Shown piece after piece: positions 27,218 to 36,900 of a stretch of DNA of 64,000 bases. Under the pieces are notes generated by a model. That model made no database searches. It saw only the letters and a list, made by a program, of their open reading frames with translations, and was not told the DNA's origin. Position numbers and translations under genes: made by a program. Position 1 is the first letter of the stretch. Each line of letters begins with the position of its first letter. The stretch is from Brumimicrobium aurantiacum (lineage in GTDB: Bacteria > Bacteroidota > Bacteroidia > Flavobacteriales_D > Crocinitomicaceae), in the NCBI RefSeq assembly GCF_003402975.1, contig NZ_QURB01000004.1, positions 182,966-246,965 of the forward strand. The letters run 5' to 3'.

Positions 27218-29323
27218 CTAATTCGGTTTTAAATTCAATTCAATAAGTCCACCTGGAGCAGATAAAGTCCCCGGTCTAATCGATTGCCTTCTCACAATTC
27301 CATATCCAGATGCATGAACGATCAATCCTTGCTTTTCTAATAGATACATAGCATCCACTAATCCCATTCCTCTTACATCAGGAACCACATCTTTTTGCTG
27401 ATCAAAATCTGTAAACGAAACAGCATTACCTTTTACTCTTTTCGTTTTCACCCAATTCTGATTTCCATTGAATTCCTTCTTTACATCAAATCGATTCAAT
27501 ACTGTATTGATATCATATCTACTTCCGTTTTGAACATAAGGAACACTTGTGATTGCTGGCTTTTCATTAATTGCTTTATGGTAGTTATAACTTGATGCAT
27601 AAACTTTATTGGCAATCGCAGAGAACACAGTTCCTGAAACAGAAGCTCCGTAAATATCATCTGTAGGGGCTGCAATCACAACGATACAAGAGTAAATAGG
27701 ATCATCCGAAGGAAAGAATCCTGCAAAAGAAGCAATGTACTTTTTCTCACCTTCCGCTCCATAACCTTTATTTCTATTCGCAATTTGAGCCGTTCCCGTT
27801 TTACCTGCGATTTTAAAATATGTTGAATTCAATCGCTTACCCGTTCCGTTCACCATCACCCCTTCTAAAGCCTCTTTCATCGCGTCAATCGTTTTTTGAC
27901 TACTGATTTTTTCGCGAACTACAACTGGTTCGAATTCTTTGATTACATTTCTATTGTTAATTACTTTCGACACGAATTGAGGTTTCATATACTTACCATC
28001 ATTTGCCACTGCATTATAAAAAGCAAGCAACTCTAATGGAGTCAACTGAAACTCGTATCCAATTGACATCCAAGCCAAAGATCCTCCCCACCACTGTGAT
28101 TTACCAGGAGTAGAATAAGTAGGTTCTGCTTCCCCTTTAATCTTAATCCCTGTTTTCTCTGTCAAACCAAATTGCCTCATTTTATCAAGGTAACGTTGTG
28201 GTTCATTTCTATAATTATTGAAAATCACTTTTGAAATAACATTTGAAGAATGTTCAAAGGCCTCCTTAATAGTAATTTTACCATAACCCCAAGGACGAGA
28301 ATCACGTAAACTTCTATCGTAAAACTCATATTTACCAACAGCATTAACCGTATCTGACAAACTAATTTTACCATCTTCAAGCGCAGCCATTAATGAAGCT
28401 AATTTCATTGTAGACCCTGGCACTTCTCTAGTTCCAATCGCATGATTATAAACCTCACCATATTCACCATCGTTTTTCTTTTGAAGATTCACCATCGCTT
28501 TTACGAAGCCTGTCTTCACATCCATCACGATAGCACAACCATAACGACCTCCTTTGGTTTTCAATTGGTTTTCTAACTCAGTATGTGCCACTTCTTGAAT
28601 ATCCTTATCAATAGAAGTTACGACATCATAACCATTAATAGCTTCACGCACAACAGTCCCGGTTGGCTTCCATGAATTAGAAATCAATTGCTCCAACACC
28701 ACTCCGTTTTGCCCTGCTAAATATTCATTATAAGCACCTTCTAAACCAACCAACAAAGTATCTCTTTCGGTACTTTTTACATACCCTAATGTTCTTGCCA
28801 ACAAATCATCATTCGGTCTTTTACGAATAATCGTCGCATTATTATCTATAATACCACCTTTGTAACGTCCTTTTTCAAAGATTGGTAATTCACGCAATTG
28901 CTTCCTTACTTCATTGGTTACTTTCTTTTGAATAAGTACATACCTCCTTTTTCGAGCTCTAGCCCCTCGTAAGTACTCCTCATATTCACGCGCTGTTTTA
29001 TCTTTAAAAATTTTTGATAAACCAACACTTAACCCTCCAATTCCACTGGTCCACAATTCATCTTTCACCGTTACAGGATCCATATAAATATCATAGAAAG
29101 ACACTGAAGTCACCAATGGATTAAGGTTTGCATCTAGAATCTCACCTCTTCTTGGCTCAACAACAGCAGAACGCTGGTGCAAACGATCAGTAGTTGTCGT
29201 AAAGATTGTATCACGACCATCCATGACTATGGTAAAAGTCTTACCAATAACCACAAGCATTGCAATGACTACTAAAAAGTAAATCAAATACGTACGTACT
29301 ACTACTGCTTTTGGTAACTTCAT
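27218..29323 (-). CDS. ftsI: Septal penicillin-binding protein (FtsI/PBP3 class) with a PASTA domain
   Basis: 701 residues. One N-terminal membrane helix (about 10-29), a dimerisation domain with VEPRRGEILDANLNPL, then the transpeptidase: active-site STMK near 305, SSN near 361 and KTGT near 508. The last 60 residues (DVVPDVRGMGLVDAMYLLEKQGL) form one PASTA domain, a usual feature of Bacteroidota division PBPs. It cross-links septal peptidoglycan with FtsW. It lies 11 bases after ftsL. Confidence 0.96.
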   Translation of the reverse strand: MKLPKAVVVRTYLIYFLVVIAMLVVIGKTFTIVMDGRDTIFTTTTDRLHQRSAVVEPRRGEILDANLNPLVTSVSFYDIYMDPVTVKDELWTSGIGGLSVGLSKIFKDKTAREYEEYLRGARARKRRYVLIQKKVTNEVRKQLRELPIFEKGRYKGGIIDNNATIIRKRPNDDLLARTLGYVKSTERDTLLVGLEGAYNEYLAGQNGVVLEQLISNSWKPTGTVVREAINGYDVVTSIDKDIQEVAHTELENQLKTKGGRYGCAIVMDVKTGFVKAMVNLQKKNDGEYGEVYNHAIGTREVPGSTMKLASLMAALEDGKISLSDTVNAVGKYEFYDRSLRDSRPWGYGKITIKEAFEHSSNVISKVIFNNYRNEPQRYLDKMRQFGLTEKTGIKIKGEAEPTYSTPGKSQWWGGSLAWMSIGYEFQLTPLELLAFYNAVANDGKYMKPQFVSKVINNRNVIKEFEPVVVREKISSQKTIDAMKEALEGVMVNGTGKRLNSTYFKIAGKTGTAQIANRNKGYGAEGEKKYIASFAGFFPSDDPIYSCIVVIAAPTDDIYGASVSGTVFSAIANKVYASSYNYHKAINEKPAITSVPYVQNGSRYDINTVLNRFDVKKEFNGNQNWVKTKRVKGNAVSFTDFDQQKDVVPDVRGMGLVDAMYLLEKQGLIVHASGYGIVRRQSIRPGTLSAPGGLIELNLKPN

Positions 29324-29334
29324 TTTATACTAAC

Positions 29335-29748
29335 TTAATCTTCTTCTTTTTTTACTCTGATCACCTTAGTTGGGTTAATCGTTTCTTTCAACCCAAGCGG
29401 CTTTAAACGCTCTATCATTTCTGTTCTTCGTGTCACCTCTTCCAGTTTCGCCTTCGTTTCTACATAATCAGCCGTAATACCACCCACAGCTTTTTCTTCT
29501 TTCGTAATATCATTTGCCAATTGATGCACATAATACCCTTTAGAAACCATCAAAATCATCAAGAAGATGATGAAGAAAATGAAGTTCAAATTATTCATCA
29601 CAAAGTCCTTCGTCAAAAAATCACCATTCATGATTTGCACCAAAGACTTCGACTGCTTTTTACTTGCAGTAGCAAAACGACTCTTCTTTTTGCTCTTTTT
29701 CGCCTTTTCTTTTGTCGACTGACCTGATATGTAATTATTACCCTTCAT
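29335..29748 (-). CDS. ftsL: FtsL-like division protein
   Basis: 137 residues from the ATG at 29748; a TTG at 29760 is possible. A basic cytoplasmic N-terminus (KEKAKKSKKKSRFATASKKQSK) leads to a single membrane helix near 60-80 (LNFIFFIIFLMILMVSKGYY) and a short coiled-coil segment (ANDITKEEKAVGGITADYVETKAKLEEVTRR begins here). FtsL is poorly conserved, so identity comes from topology and position between rsmH and ftsI. It overlaps the rsmH end by 11 bases. Confidence 0.8.
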   Translation of the reverse strand: MKGNNYISGQSTKEKAKKSKKKSRFATASKKQSKSLVQIMNGDFLTKDFVMNNLNFIFFIIFLMILMVSKGYYVHQLANDITKEEKAVGGITADYVETKAKLEEVTRRTEMIERLKPLGLKETINPTKVIRVKKEED

Positions 29749-30664
29749 TTCTTTCTGCAACCCTTAACTTTGCACTTCTCGCTCTTGAATTTCTTTCTAA
29801 CTCTTCCTCGTCAGCAACAACAGGCTTACGTGTTATCGCATTTAGAGGCTTAAGAACATTTCCGAAAAAGTCTTTCTCAACTTTCCCATCAAACTTTCCA
29901 CTCTTAATATAATTCTTGACCAATCGATCTTCTAAGGAATGATAAGACATCACAACGAGTCTACCTCCTGGATTCAATACTTCCGCAGTTTGCTCCAACA
30001 TACGCTCCAACACATTCATCTCGTCATTAACTTCGATACGAATCGCTTGAAATACTTGAGCGTAAAATCTATTCTCCTTGAATTTTGGTGCAATAGGTTC
30101 CAACACATTTATTAATTCTCCTGTTGTTGAAATCGGACTTGACTGACGCTTTAAACAAATCGCTTGAGCAACACGACGAGGAGATTTTACCTCACCATAT
30201 TTTCCAATCATGGTCATCAATTGCTCTTCTGTATATTCATTTACAACTTCAAAAGCAGAATCTCCACTTCTCTGATTCATGCGCATATCTAACTTTTCGT
30301 CTGCGCGAATACTAAAACCTCTTTCAGGCTCATTAAATTGATGAGAAGAAACGCCTAAATCAGCTAATATCCCATCCACCTTTGTTATTCCCAACATACG
30401 AAGTTGATTCTTTAGGAATGAGAAATTTGAAGCTACAAAATGGAAATTAGGTGCTGTCCATGCGTTCTTTTTCGCATCAGCGTCTTGATCAAAAACAATT
30501 AAACTTCCTTTCTCAGAAAGCAATTTATAAATTTCTCGTGCGTGACCACCTCCACCAAATGTTAGATCAACATAGGTTCCGTCTGGATGTACATCCAAAC
30601 CATCAAGACATTCCTTAAGCATTACTGGAACGTGGTATCCGTACTGATTGTTACTCTCCTCCAT
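29738..30664 (-). CDS. rsmH: 16S rRNA (cytosine1402-N4)-methyltransferase RsmH
   Basis: 308 residues. Starts YHVPVMLKECLDGL, then the SAM site YVDLTFGGGGHAREI, VDGILADLGVSSHQFNEPERGFSIRADEKLDMRMN and the C-terminal VMSYHSLEDRLVKNY, all RsmH signatures. It methylates C1402 of 16S rRNA. It overlaps mraZ by 14 bases and ftsL by 11, as expected for the head of a dcw cluster. Confidence 0.97.
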   Translation of the reverse strand: MEESNNQYGYHVPVMLKECLDGLDVHPDGTYVDLTFGGGGHAREIYKLLSEKGSLIVFDQDADAKKNAWTAPNFHFVASNFSFLKNQLRMLGITKVDGILADLGVSSHQFNEPERGFSIRADEKLDMRMNQRSGDSAFEVVNEYTEEQLMTMIGKYGEVKSPRRVAQAICLKRQSSPISTTGELINVLEPIAPKFKENRFYAQVFQAIRIEVNDEMNVLERMLEQTAEVLNPGGRLVVMSYHSLEDRLVKNYIKSGKFDGKVEKDFFGNVLKPLNAITRKPVVADEEELERNSRARSAKLRVAERNEG

Positions 30665-31112
30665 CTTCTAAATTACCCATTACCTCATCTGCTAAATCAG
30701 CAAAATCCAACATGCTTCCTTCGATCATTTCGAAGTAAGTAGATTTATCCCAAATCTCAATTCTGTCATTGTAAGCAATAATCATCGCTTCTTTTTTCAG
30801 ACCGACACGCTCCATGTGCGCCGAAGGGATTAGAACACGTCCTGTTTTATCAAGAGACACATCTTTTGCACCTTGATGAAACAATCTGTAGAACATCCTA
30901 TTCTTCGGTTTAAACAAATTGATTTTCGATAGTGACTCACTCAACTTCTCCCATTCATTCATCGGGTAGAGCGTTAAGCACTCCTCAAAACCTTTGTTCA
31001 ACATAAAACTTTCTTGGGCAGCAGGAGACAATTGCCTTCTCAAATGAGACGGAAATAAGAAACGCCCTTTGGCATCCAATTTCACTTCATATTCTCCTAC
31101 TAATCCTGCCAT
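30651..31112 (-). CDS. mraZ: Transcriptional regulator MraZ
   Basis: 153 residues with two AbrB-like halves, each carrying the DxxxR motif: KLDAKGRFLFPS near 12-23 and LDKTGRVLIPS near 81-91. MraZ rings bind tandem GTGG-type boxes and repress their own dcw operon in E. coli and other bacteria. Such boxes are visible just upstream. It is the first gene of the operon that runs to yqeY. Confidence 0.95.
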   Translation of the reverse strand: MAGLVGEYEVKLDAKGRFLFPSHLRRQLSPAAQESFMLNKGFEECLTLYPMNEWEKLSESLSKINLFKPKNRMFYRLFHQGAKDVSLDKTGRVLIPSAHMERVGLKKEAMIIAYNDRIEIWDKSTYFEMIEGSMLDFADLADEVMGNLEDGGE

Positions 31113-31136
31113 GTACTTTAATAATGCGTAAAAATA

Positions 31137-31162
31137 GTGGAAATTCTACCACATTTTACCAC
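31137..31162 (-). promoter_or_regulatory. Predicted MraZ operator, proximal pair
   Basis: On the minus strand GTGGTA occurs twice with exactly 10-base spacing (31162-31157 and 31152-31147), with an inverted GTGG at 31137-31140. MraZ is known to bind direct repeats of this kind spaced by one helical turn. The pair is about 35-50 bases upstream of the mraZ ATG, a good place for autorepression. Confidence 0.65.
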
Positions 31163-31266
31163 TTTAACTCAAGTGTTGAAAACTATTTACGTTAAACCAG
31201 TAGAAAAAGTTACACTTTTCTCTCTAAAAGTCCATAATAGCAGGAATATAGTACAAAAAATCTATA

Positions 31267-31281
31267 GTGGTAAATTGTGGG
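31267..31281 (+). promoter_or_regulatory. Predicted MraZ operator, distal pair
   Basis: GTGGTAAATTGTGGG on the plus strand repeats GTGG with the same 10-base spacing, in opposite orientation to the proximal pair and about 105 bases from it. A single further TTTACCAC lies at 31412-31419. Two inverted pairs would allow looping (inference). Confidence 0.5.
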
Positions 31282-31653
31282 ACATTTTTTACATTGTTAA
31301 TAATTATTCATTAAAGAAGATAGGTTATGCAATAGAAAAAAGCACATCATTCTCTACTCCAAATACCTGGAAATCTTAATGTTTGAAGAACAAAAGAGGT
31401 CATAGAAAAAGTTTACCACAAATCAAATTATGATGGTTTGAACAGACTATTTTATTTTATAAAATGACCTGAATTTTAGGTTTGAGAAAAATAAAAAAGG
31501 GACACACCGATTAGTTGAACCAATGGGTCATATTTGAAAGTAAAAAAAAGGGAAAGGAAGCTAAAATCATACAAGATGTATAAAATCAAAAAAGGCTACT
31601 CCTTTAATGGAACAGCTCTTCTTCTTGATATTATAATAACTAAAACACGAAAG

Positions 31654-33915
31654 TTATTCTATCAATATTTTTTCAACCATCCTATACTTATTGTTTTCAA
31701 ACTCAATTTCAACAAAATAAAGCCCATGATTCACATGTTGTAAATTGACATGATTTTTACTCTCTAAAACATTTTTCTCACTCATCACAACACGCCCCAT
31801 AGCATCATAAACACGGAAATTGTAAGCCTCTCCGTTAAATTGGTGTATATCAATGGTGAATTTTCCTTTGGTTGGATTAGGATAAATCACAACTTTAATT
31901 TCTGGAGTTTCTGTCTCAGCTACTAAATTTAATGCAGTAGTATCGCCTGGTTGATAACTCCATACACCTCCCAATTCGTTACCAACAAATAAATCATAAT
32001 CTGACCCTCCTCTAATTTGACTAATGAAAGGTGCCGAAAAACCTTTACTATCAATATTACAGAAATTATCTGATTCTAACATAAATGATTCTCCAGGCTG
32101 TAGATGATTATCAATTCTAGAATAATAAGATATAGTTCCTGACCTTGAACCAGCAAACAAAAGGGTTTCTCCATTTTCTCTAACAAATCGAGGAACTGCA
32201 ATTGATTGTTGATAATTTGAAGATGACAAATTAACTTGCCCAAGCTCTGGATTCGTTAATTCAAAAGCAAAGCTTGCGTTAGAACCAACATTTCGATAAT
32301 ACAATAACGGTCCGTTTCCTTGACCAATAATTAAATCTATCAAGCCATCATTATCCAAATCAAACAATTCTGGAGTGGCATAATTTGGTACAGCTATTTG
32401 ACTTCCATTAACATCCTGAAGAGGAACATGAACTGTATTAAAATTCATTGGTCCTTGCCCTCCTCCATTCTCATAGAAGAACAAACTTCCATTTGAGATG
32501 CCAACAATCATATCATAATCTCCGTCTCCATCCAAATCACCGAAACTTGGACTCACTCTTCCAGAAAAACCACTATTTTTAAAATTCTCCCAATTTTCAT
32601 TCATCAAACGGAAGCTTGGCTCCTGATTCGTTCCAACATTTTGATAAAACTGAATTTTAGAATAATTGCCTGCGACCTCATCAAAATTAAAATGATTGGC
32701 CACCAACAAATCTATTAAACCATCATTGTTTACATCTACTAAAACAGGTATTGCCCCTTTCCCATTTTCAATCATTTCACTTTGTAAAAAATCATTTTCA
32801 ACAAAGCTAAAAACGGGAACACTACTTGTTCCTATGTTTTTATATCGCCATACACTTTTAGTGTTTTCAGAACTTCCCGCAGCAGTCGTAGAAACAACCA
32901 AATCTTTCAAACTATCACCATCAACCTCTTCATAGTAAGCGGTTAGAAAATTTGACATATTCAAAGGAACATCATAACTTGGAAATTGAGCATCATAGCT
33001 TGTCATTAATGCATTATTATTGGGATTTGAACCTCCATTGATCAACATCGTTAAGTTACTGTAAGAGACATCTCCAATGATTAAATCCTGTAATCCCGAA
33101 CCATTGATATCTAACGCTAAAATCGATCCACCAGAGTGTCGAGGTACTGCTTGTTCAACCATTCCACTTGAAGAACCACAAGGGGCTAAAACACTATTCA
33201 ATTCTATAGCATTTCCTGTAGCATCTTCCATGAAATCACCCCAACATTCTTCTTCAATTTCAAATATTAATGAATCTGAATGTCCATAAGTTTCTTGTGA
33301 CAAATTCTTGTGCCACTCGACCCGTGAAACAGAACTATGAAAAGTAAGCACATCAATATCCTGATCACCATCAACATCAACAAATGCAGGAATTTCATTT
33401 GAAGCCACATATAAATTTGATACGGAATTGAAATAAACTGTTTGAATAGGGTCTTTCACCAATTGCCATGACACTCCATTATTTGCATTACTGGTGTTTT
33501 TATACACCTTGACCCCGCCAATTGCATAAGTAAACAAGTCCTTTAATCCATCATTATTATAGTCGATTAACTTTAAACGATAGCGAATATCAGCAGGAAA
33601 GACTGAACTAGCGTAATGATCATAGTTATAGGTTGCTACCCCTCCTTCTAGCTTTTTATTGAAAACTGAAATCAATCCGTTTTCTGGTTCAAACGCAACT
33701 ATTTCTTCAACTCCATCAAAGTCTAAATCTATGGTTGAAAATTGAGGATGATTCATTCCACCGCACCACGGCATAGACAATGTATCCATTTCTTTCAGCA
33801 CTTGAATATCGTCATTGTAAACAAAGTTAAATTGAGCTGAAAGTTGTTTACTATGGATTAAGAGGATTAAAGTTACACCTAACAATCCCATCAAAACACG
33901 AATTTTATTTCCCAT
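31654..33915 (-). CDS. FG-GAP/VCBS repeat protein with T9SS type A sorting domain
   Basis: 753 residues. Signal peptide about 1-27 (ends QLSAQ). The body has many calcium-loop repeats: DLDFDGVEEIV, DYNNDGLKDLFTY, DVDGDQDIDVLTF, DVNNDGLIDLLVA, DLDGDGDYDMIVG, DLDNDGLIDLIIG, consistent with a beta-propeller of FG-GAP type. The last 75 residues (VVIYPNPTKGKFTIDI ... FRVYDAMGRVVMSE ... GLYFVEIEFENN) are a type A T9SS sorting domain, so export by T9SS to the cell surface or medium is predicted. It lies 43 bases after the SprB-repeat gene and is probably co-transcribed with it. Its binding target is unknown. Confidence 0.88.
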   Translation of the reverse strand: MGNKIRVLMGLLGVTLILLIHSKQLSAQFNFVYNDDIQVLKEMDTLSMPWCGGMNHPQFSTIDLDFDGVEEIVAFEPENGLISVFNKKLEGGVATYNYDHYASSVFPADIRYRLKLIDYNNDGLKDLFTYAIGGVKVYKNTSNANNGVSWQLVKDPIQTVYFNSVSNLYVASNEIPAFVDVDGDQDIDVLTFHSSVSRVEWHKNLSQETYGHSDSLIFEIEEECWGDFMEDATGNAIELNSVLAPCGSSSGMVEQAVPRHSGGSILALDINGSGLQDLIIGDVSYSNLTMLINGGSNPNNNALMTSYDAQFPSYDVPLNMSNFLTAYYEEVDGDSLKDLVVSTTAAGSSENTKSVWRYKNIGTSSVPVFSFVENDFLQSEMIENGKGAIPVLVDVNNDGLIDLLVANHFNFDEVAGNYSKIQFYQNVGTNQEPSFRLMNENWENFKNSGFSGRVSPSFGDLDGDGDYDMIVGISNGSLFFYENGGGQGPMNFNTVHVPLQDVNGSQIAVPNYATPELFDLDNDGLIDLIIGQGNGPLLYYRNVGSNASFAFELTNPELGQVNLSSSNYQQSIAVPRFVRENGETLLFAGSRSGTISYYSRIDNHLQPGESFMLESDNFCNIDSKGFSAPFISQIRGGSDYDLFVGNELGGVWSYQPGDTTALNLVAETETPEIKVVIYPNPTKGKFTIDIHQFNGEAYNFRVYDAMGRVVMSEKNVLESKNHVNLQHVNHGLYFVEIEFENNKYRMVEKILIE

Positions 33916-33958
33916 CTATTTTCTATTTTATCATTAAATACTAAACGTTAAAAACGAA

Positions 33959-36900
33959 TTATTTCAACAGATTTACGTGTCCTTGATATTCTCTTTCTTC
34001 GAATTCTCCACTTACAGTGAGTACGATTTTCCAGATATAAGTACCTTCTTCAGCTGGACGATTGCCATTTGCTCCATAGGTTCCATCCCAACCCTGACGT
34101 GGATTTAAGGATTCAAACACGGTTTCTCCCCATCTATTAAAAATCATCATTTGAAAGGATGTAATATTACTTCCTGGTGGGAAATTAGGTACGAATGATT
34201 GATTGTGATCATCAAAGTCTGGTGTAAATGTATTTGGCACATAAAGAACAAAGTCGTCTTTAAACTGAATGATTTTACAAATCTCATCTTCACATCCAAA
34301 GCGAGAAGTTACTTTTAAACAAGCTCTAATATTTTTACCAATTTCGACTTGATCAAAAATTACATTTGGATTTTCTAAGGTCGAAGTTTCACCAGTTTCA
34401 AACGACCAATCGTAGAAGGTTTCACCATAAGAGTTATTTGTAAAGCTCACCTCGTTATTGATGACAGTTGGATTTTCTGGATTAAAAAAGAAATCAGCTG
34501 TTGGATATTCATCTACACAGATATAATCAATGTATGTGGTATCTCCTAAACAACCATATTGAGATTCAACTTGAAGATTTACATCATAACAACCTTGTTC
34601 GTCAAAAACATAATTTATCCCTGAACAATCGTTAAATGTTTGTCCATCTATTGACCAAATACAATTTGTGCCAACGTCATTCGGATCCGTTGTGTTTGAA
34701 AAATTTACACTTAAAGGAATACATCCTGATAAAACATCCGCTTCGAAATGTACCTCAGGTGTATTGTGCAACAAAACATCAATAGTGTCTGTCACTTGAT
34801 CACCACATTGATCTGTAGCCGTCACAATATAAGAGAAATCAGCTCCAGGATTTACATTCAATTGATTCGTTGTTTCACCTGTATTCCATTGGTAACTATA
34901 AGCAGGCAATCCATCACTAGCTTGAGCAGAAATTGCGGCTTGACCTTCAGGACATATTGTTGTGTCTAGTGAAACTTGTAAATCGATGATTGGAATAACC
35001 GTTACTGTTACTGAATCGGTAGGAACTGTACAACCATTCTGATCAAATATCGTTAAAGTATAGGTCTCTGTTTGACTAGCAATAATCGGAAGAGTATCGG
35101 TCGTTGAACCTCCATTTCCCCACTGATAGATATATGGCTGAATTCCACCTGTTGCTGTTCCAACAAGCTGATAATTGTAATTATTACATACTGTCGTATC
35201 GTCAGTCAATTCAAGCTCCAACTGATCGGCTTCCCAGATATTTACATTTTGTTGTACAAGACAACCATCAACATCTTTAGCTACGATTAGATAATCATCG
35301 GCACATAAGCCTGAAAAAGTGTTGGAATTTTGGAAAGTTGCTCCACCATCCATTGAATATTCGGAGGCCGTTGGAGAAATCACTTCTATTTCTCCATCAC
35401 AATCTCCAAAACATGTAACATTTGATTTCACAACATTGGTGATTTCCACTGAGTCTGGTTCATCAACAAATGCATCAGTTACGATCTGACAACCATTTCC
35501 ATCCTCAATAATTATATCATAATTATCTGAACATAAATTAATCGCTAAACTATCAGTTGTACCAGCAACACCTTGCACCCAATTATAGGAATAAGGTAGA
35601 GTTCCTCCAGAAACATCAAGTGAAATTTCTCCATTACAGTCACTCGCACAAACTGCATCCGTTACAATTGTATTATTCAATACTAATTCAGTAGGTTCTA
35701 TAATCGTTTCTTGCCCAGAAACTGTACAACCGTTATTGTCTTTAACTACAATGTCGTAGGTTCCAGCAGCAACAAAATTCAGAGAAGTAGATGTATTAAA
35801 AGTTAAACCACCATCAAAAGAATACTGATATGAAGGAGTCCCGCCAGTTGCCGTAACATCAATACTTCCTGTTGAGTTTTGATAACAAGTTAATGGAGTT
35901 GGAACCGAGGTATAACTTAATTGTGTTGGCTGACCTAATGTAAACTGTTCCGTATCCGTACATCCATTCGCATCTTCAACGGTTACAATATGTGTACCAA
36001 CTGGTAAACCAGTCAACGTAGCGCTGGCTTGGGCTGTACCTCCATTCACTGTATAAAACAAGCCACCTGTTCCTCCAGTTGCATTGACAACAACTTGCCC
36101 ATCTGAACCCCCAAAACATAGTGGATCAGTTCCTGTCACCAAATTAATTACAGGAGACGGTTCATCAGTTACAGTTTGACTTCCTGATGCTGAACAACCA
36201 TTATTATCTTCAACAACTAAAGCATAGTTTCCTGCATTAAGACCTGTAAAAACGTTTGATGCTTGGAAAGTAACGCCATTATCAATACTATAAGAATAAC
36301 CTGGCGTACCACCTACTGCTGTAATTGTGATTTCTCCATTTGGATCACTACAAATCGAGTTGTTTTCAGTACTTGTAAATTCAACTGAATCAGGTTCAGC
36401 AACGGTTAGATTTTCAGTATAGACACAACCATTAGCATCGGTTACCGTAGCAGTAAAGCTACTTGCACAAATACCTCCTATCGTGGAATTAATCGTTGTA
36501 TTCACTCCGTTATCAATACTGTAAACATATCCTGGTGTTCCACCACTTGCATTAAATACCACTTCACCATCACAAGATCCATAACATTCTGTATCTGTTA
36601 TTGTAAAAGTGGAAGTCACTGCTGTTGGTTCATTAACTACAATTGATTGAGCCATCTGACAACCCAAGGCATCTTCAACAACAATATCATAGGTTCCTGC
36701 TGCTATTCCTAGGAAGTCGGGACTATTTTGGAAGCTTATACCATTATCTTTACTATAAGTATACCCAGGTGTTCCTCCTGAAACTAACAAATGAATTTCT
36801 CCTGAATTATCATTAAAACAATCTAGGTCAGCTACAGTTTCTACTATTTGAATTTCTGAAGACTCCTGAACATTGAATGTTTTAGATTCAGTACAGCCAT

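Larger units (their letters stand above)
31113..31653. other. 540-bp leader region of the dcw operon
   Basis: No convincing gene here. It holds the mraZ start region and several GTGG-type boxes (next entries). A near-match to the -7 box (minus TAGTTTTC at 31178-31185) lies upstream of the first box pair, but no TTG stands at the right distance. The rest is AT-rich and unexplained. Confidence 0.5.

Noticed and set aside
31178-31185. mraZ promoter at TAGTTTTC
   Set aside because: One mismatch in the -7 box and no TTG at 17-21 bases; not better than chance in AT-rich DNA.
31137-31743. Plus-strand ORFs of 80 and 69 codons upstream of mraZ
   Set aside because: No conserved pattern, no start signal, and they overlap the predicted MraZ boxes or the end of the T9SS gene.
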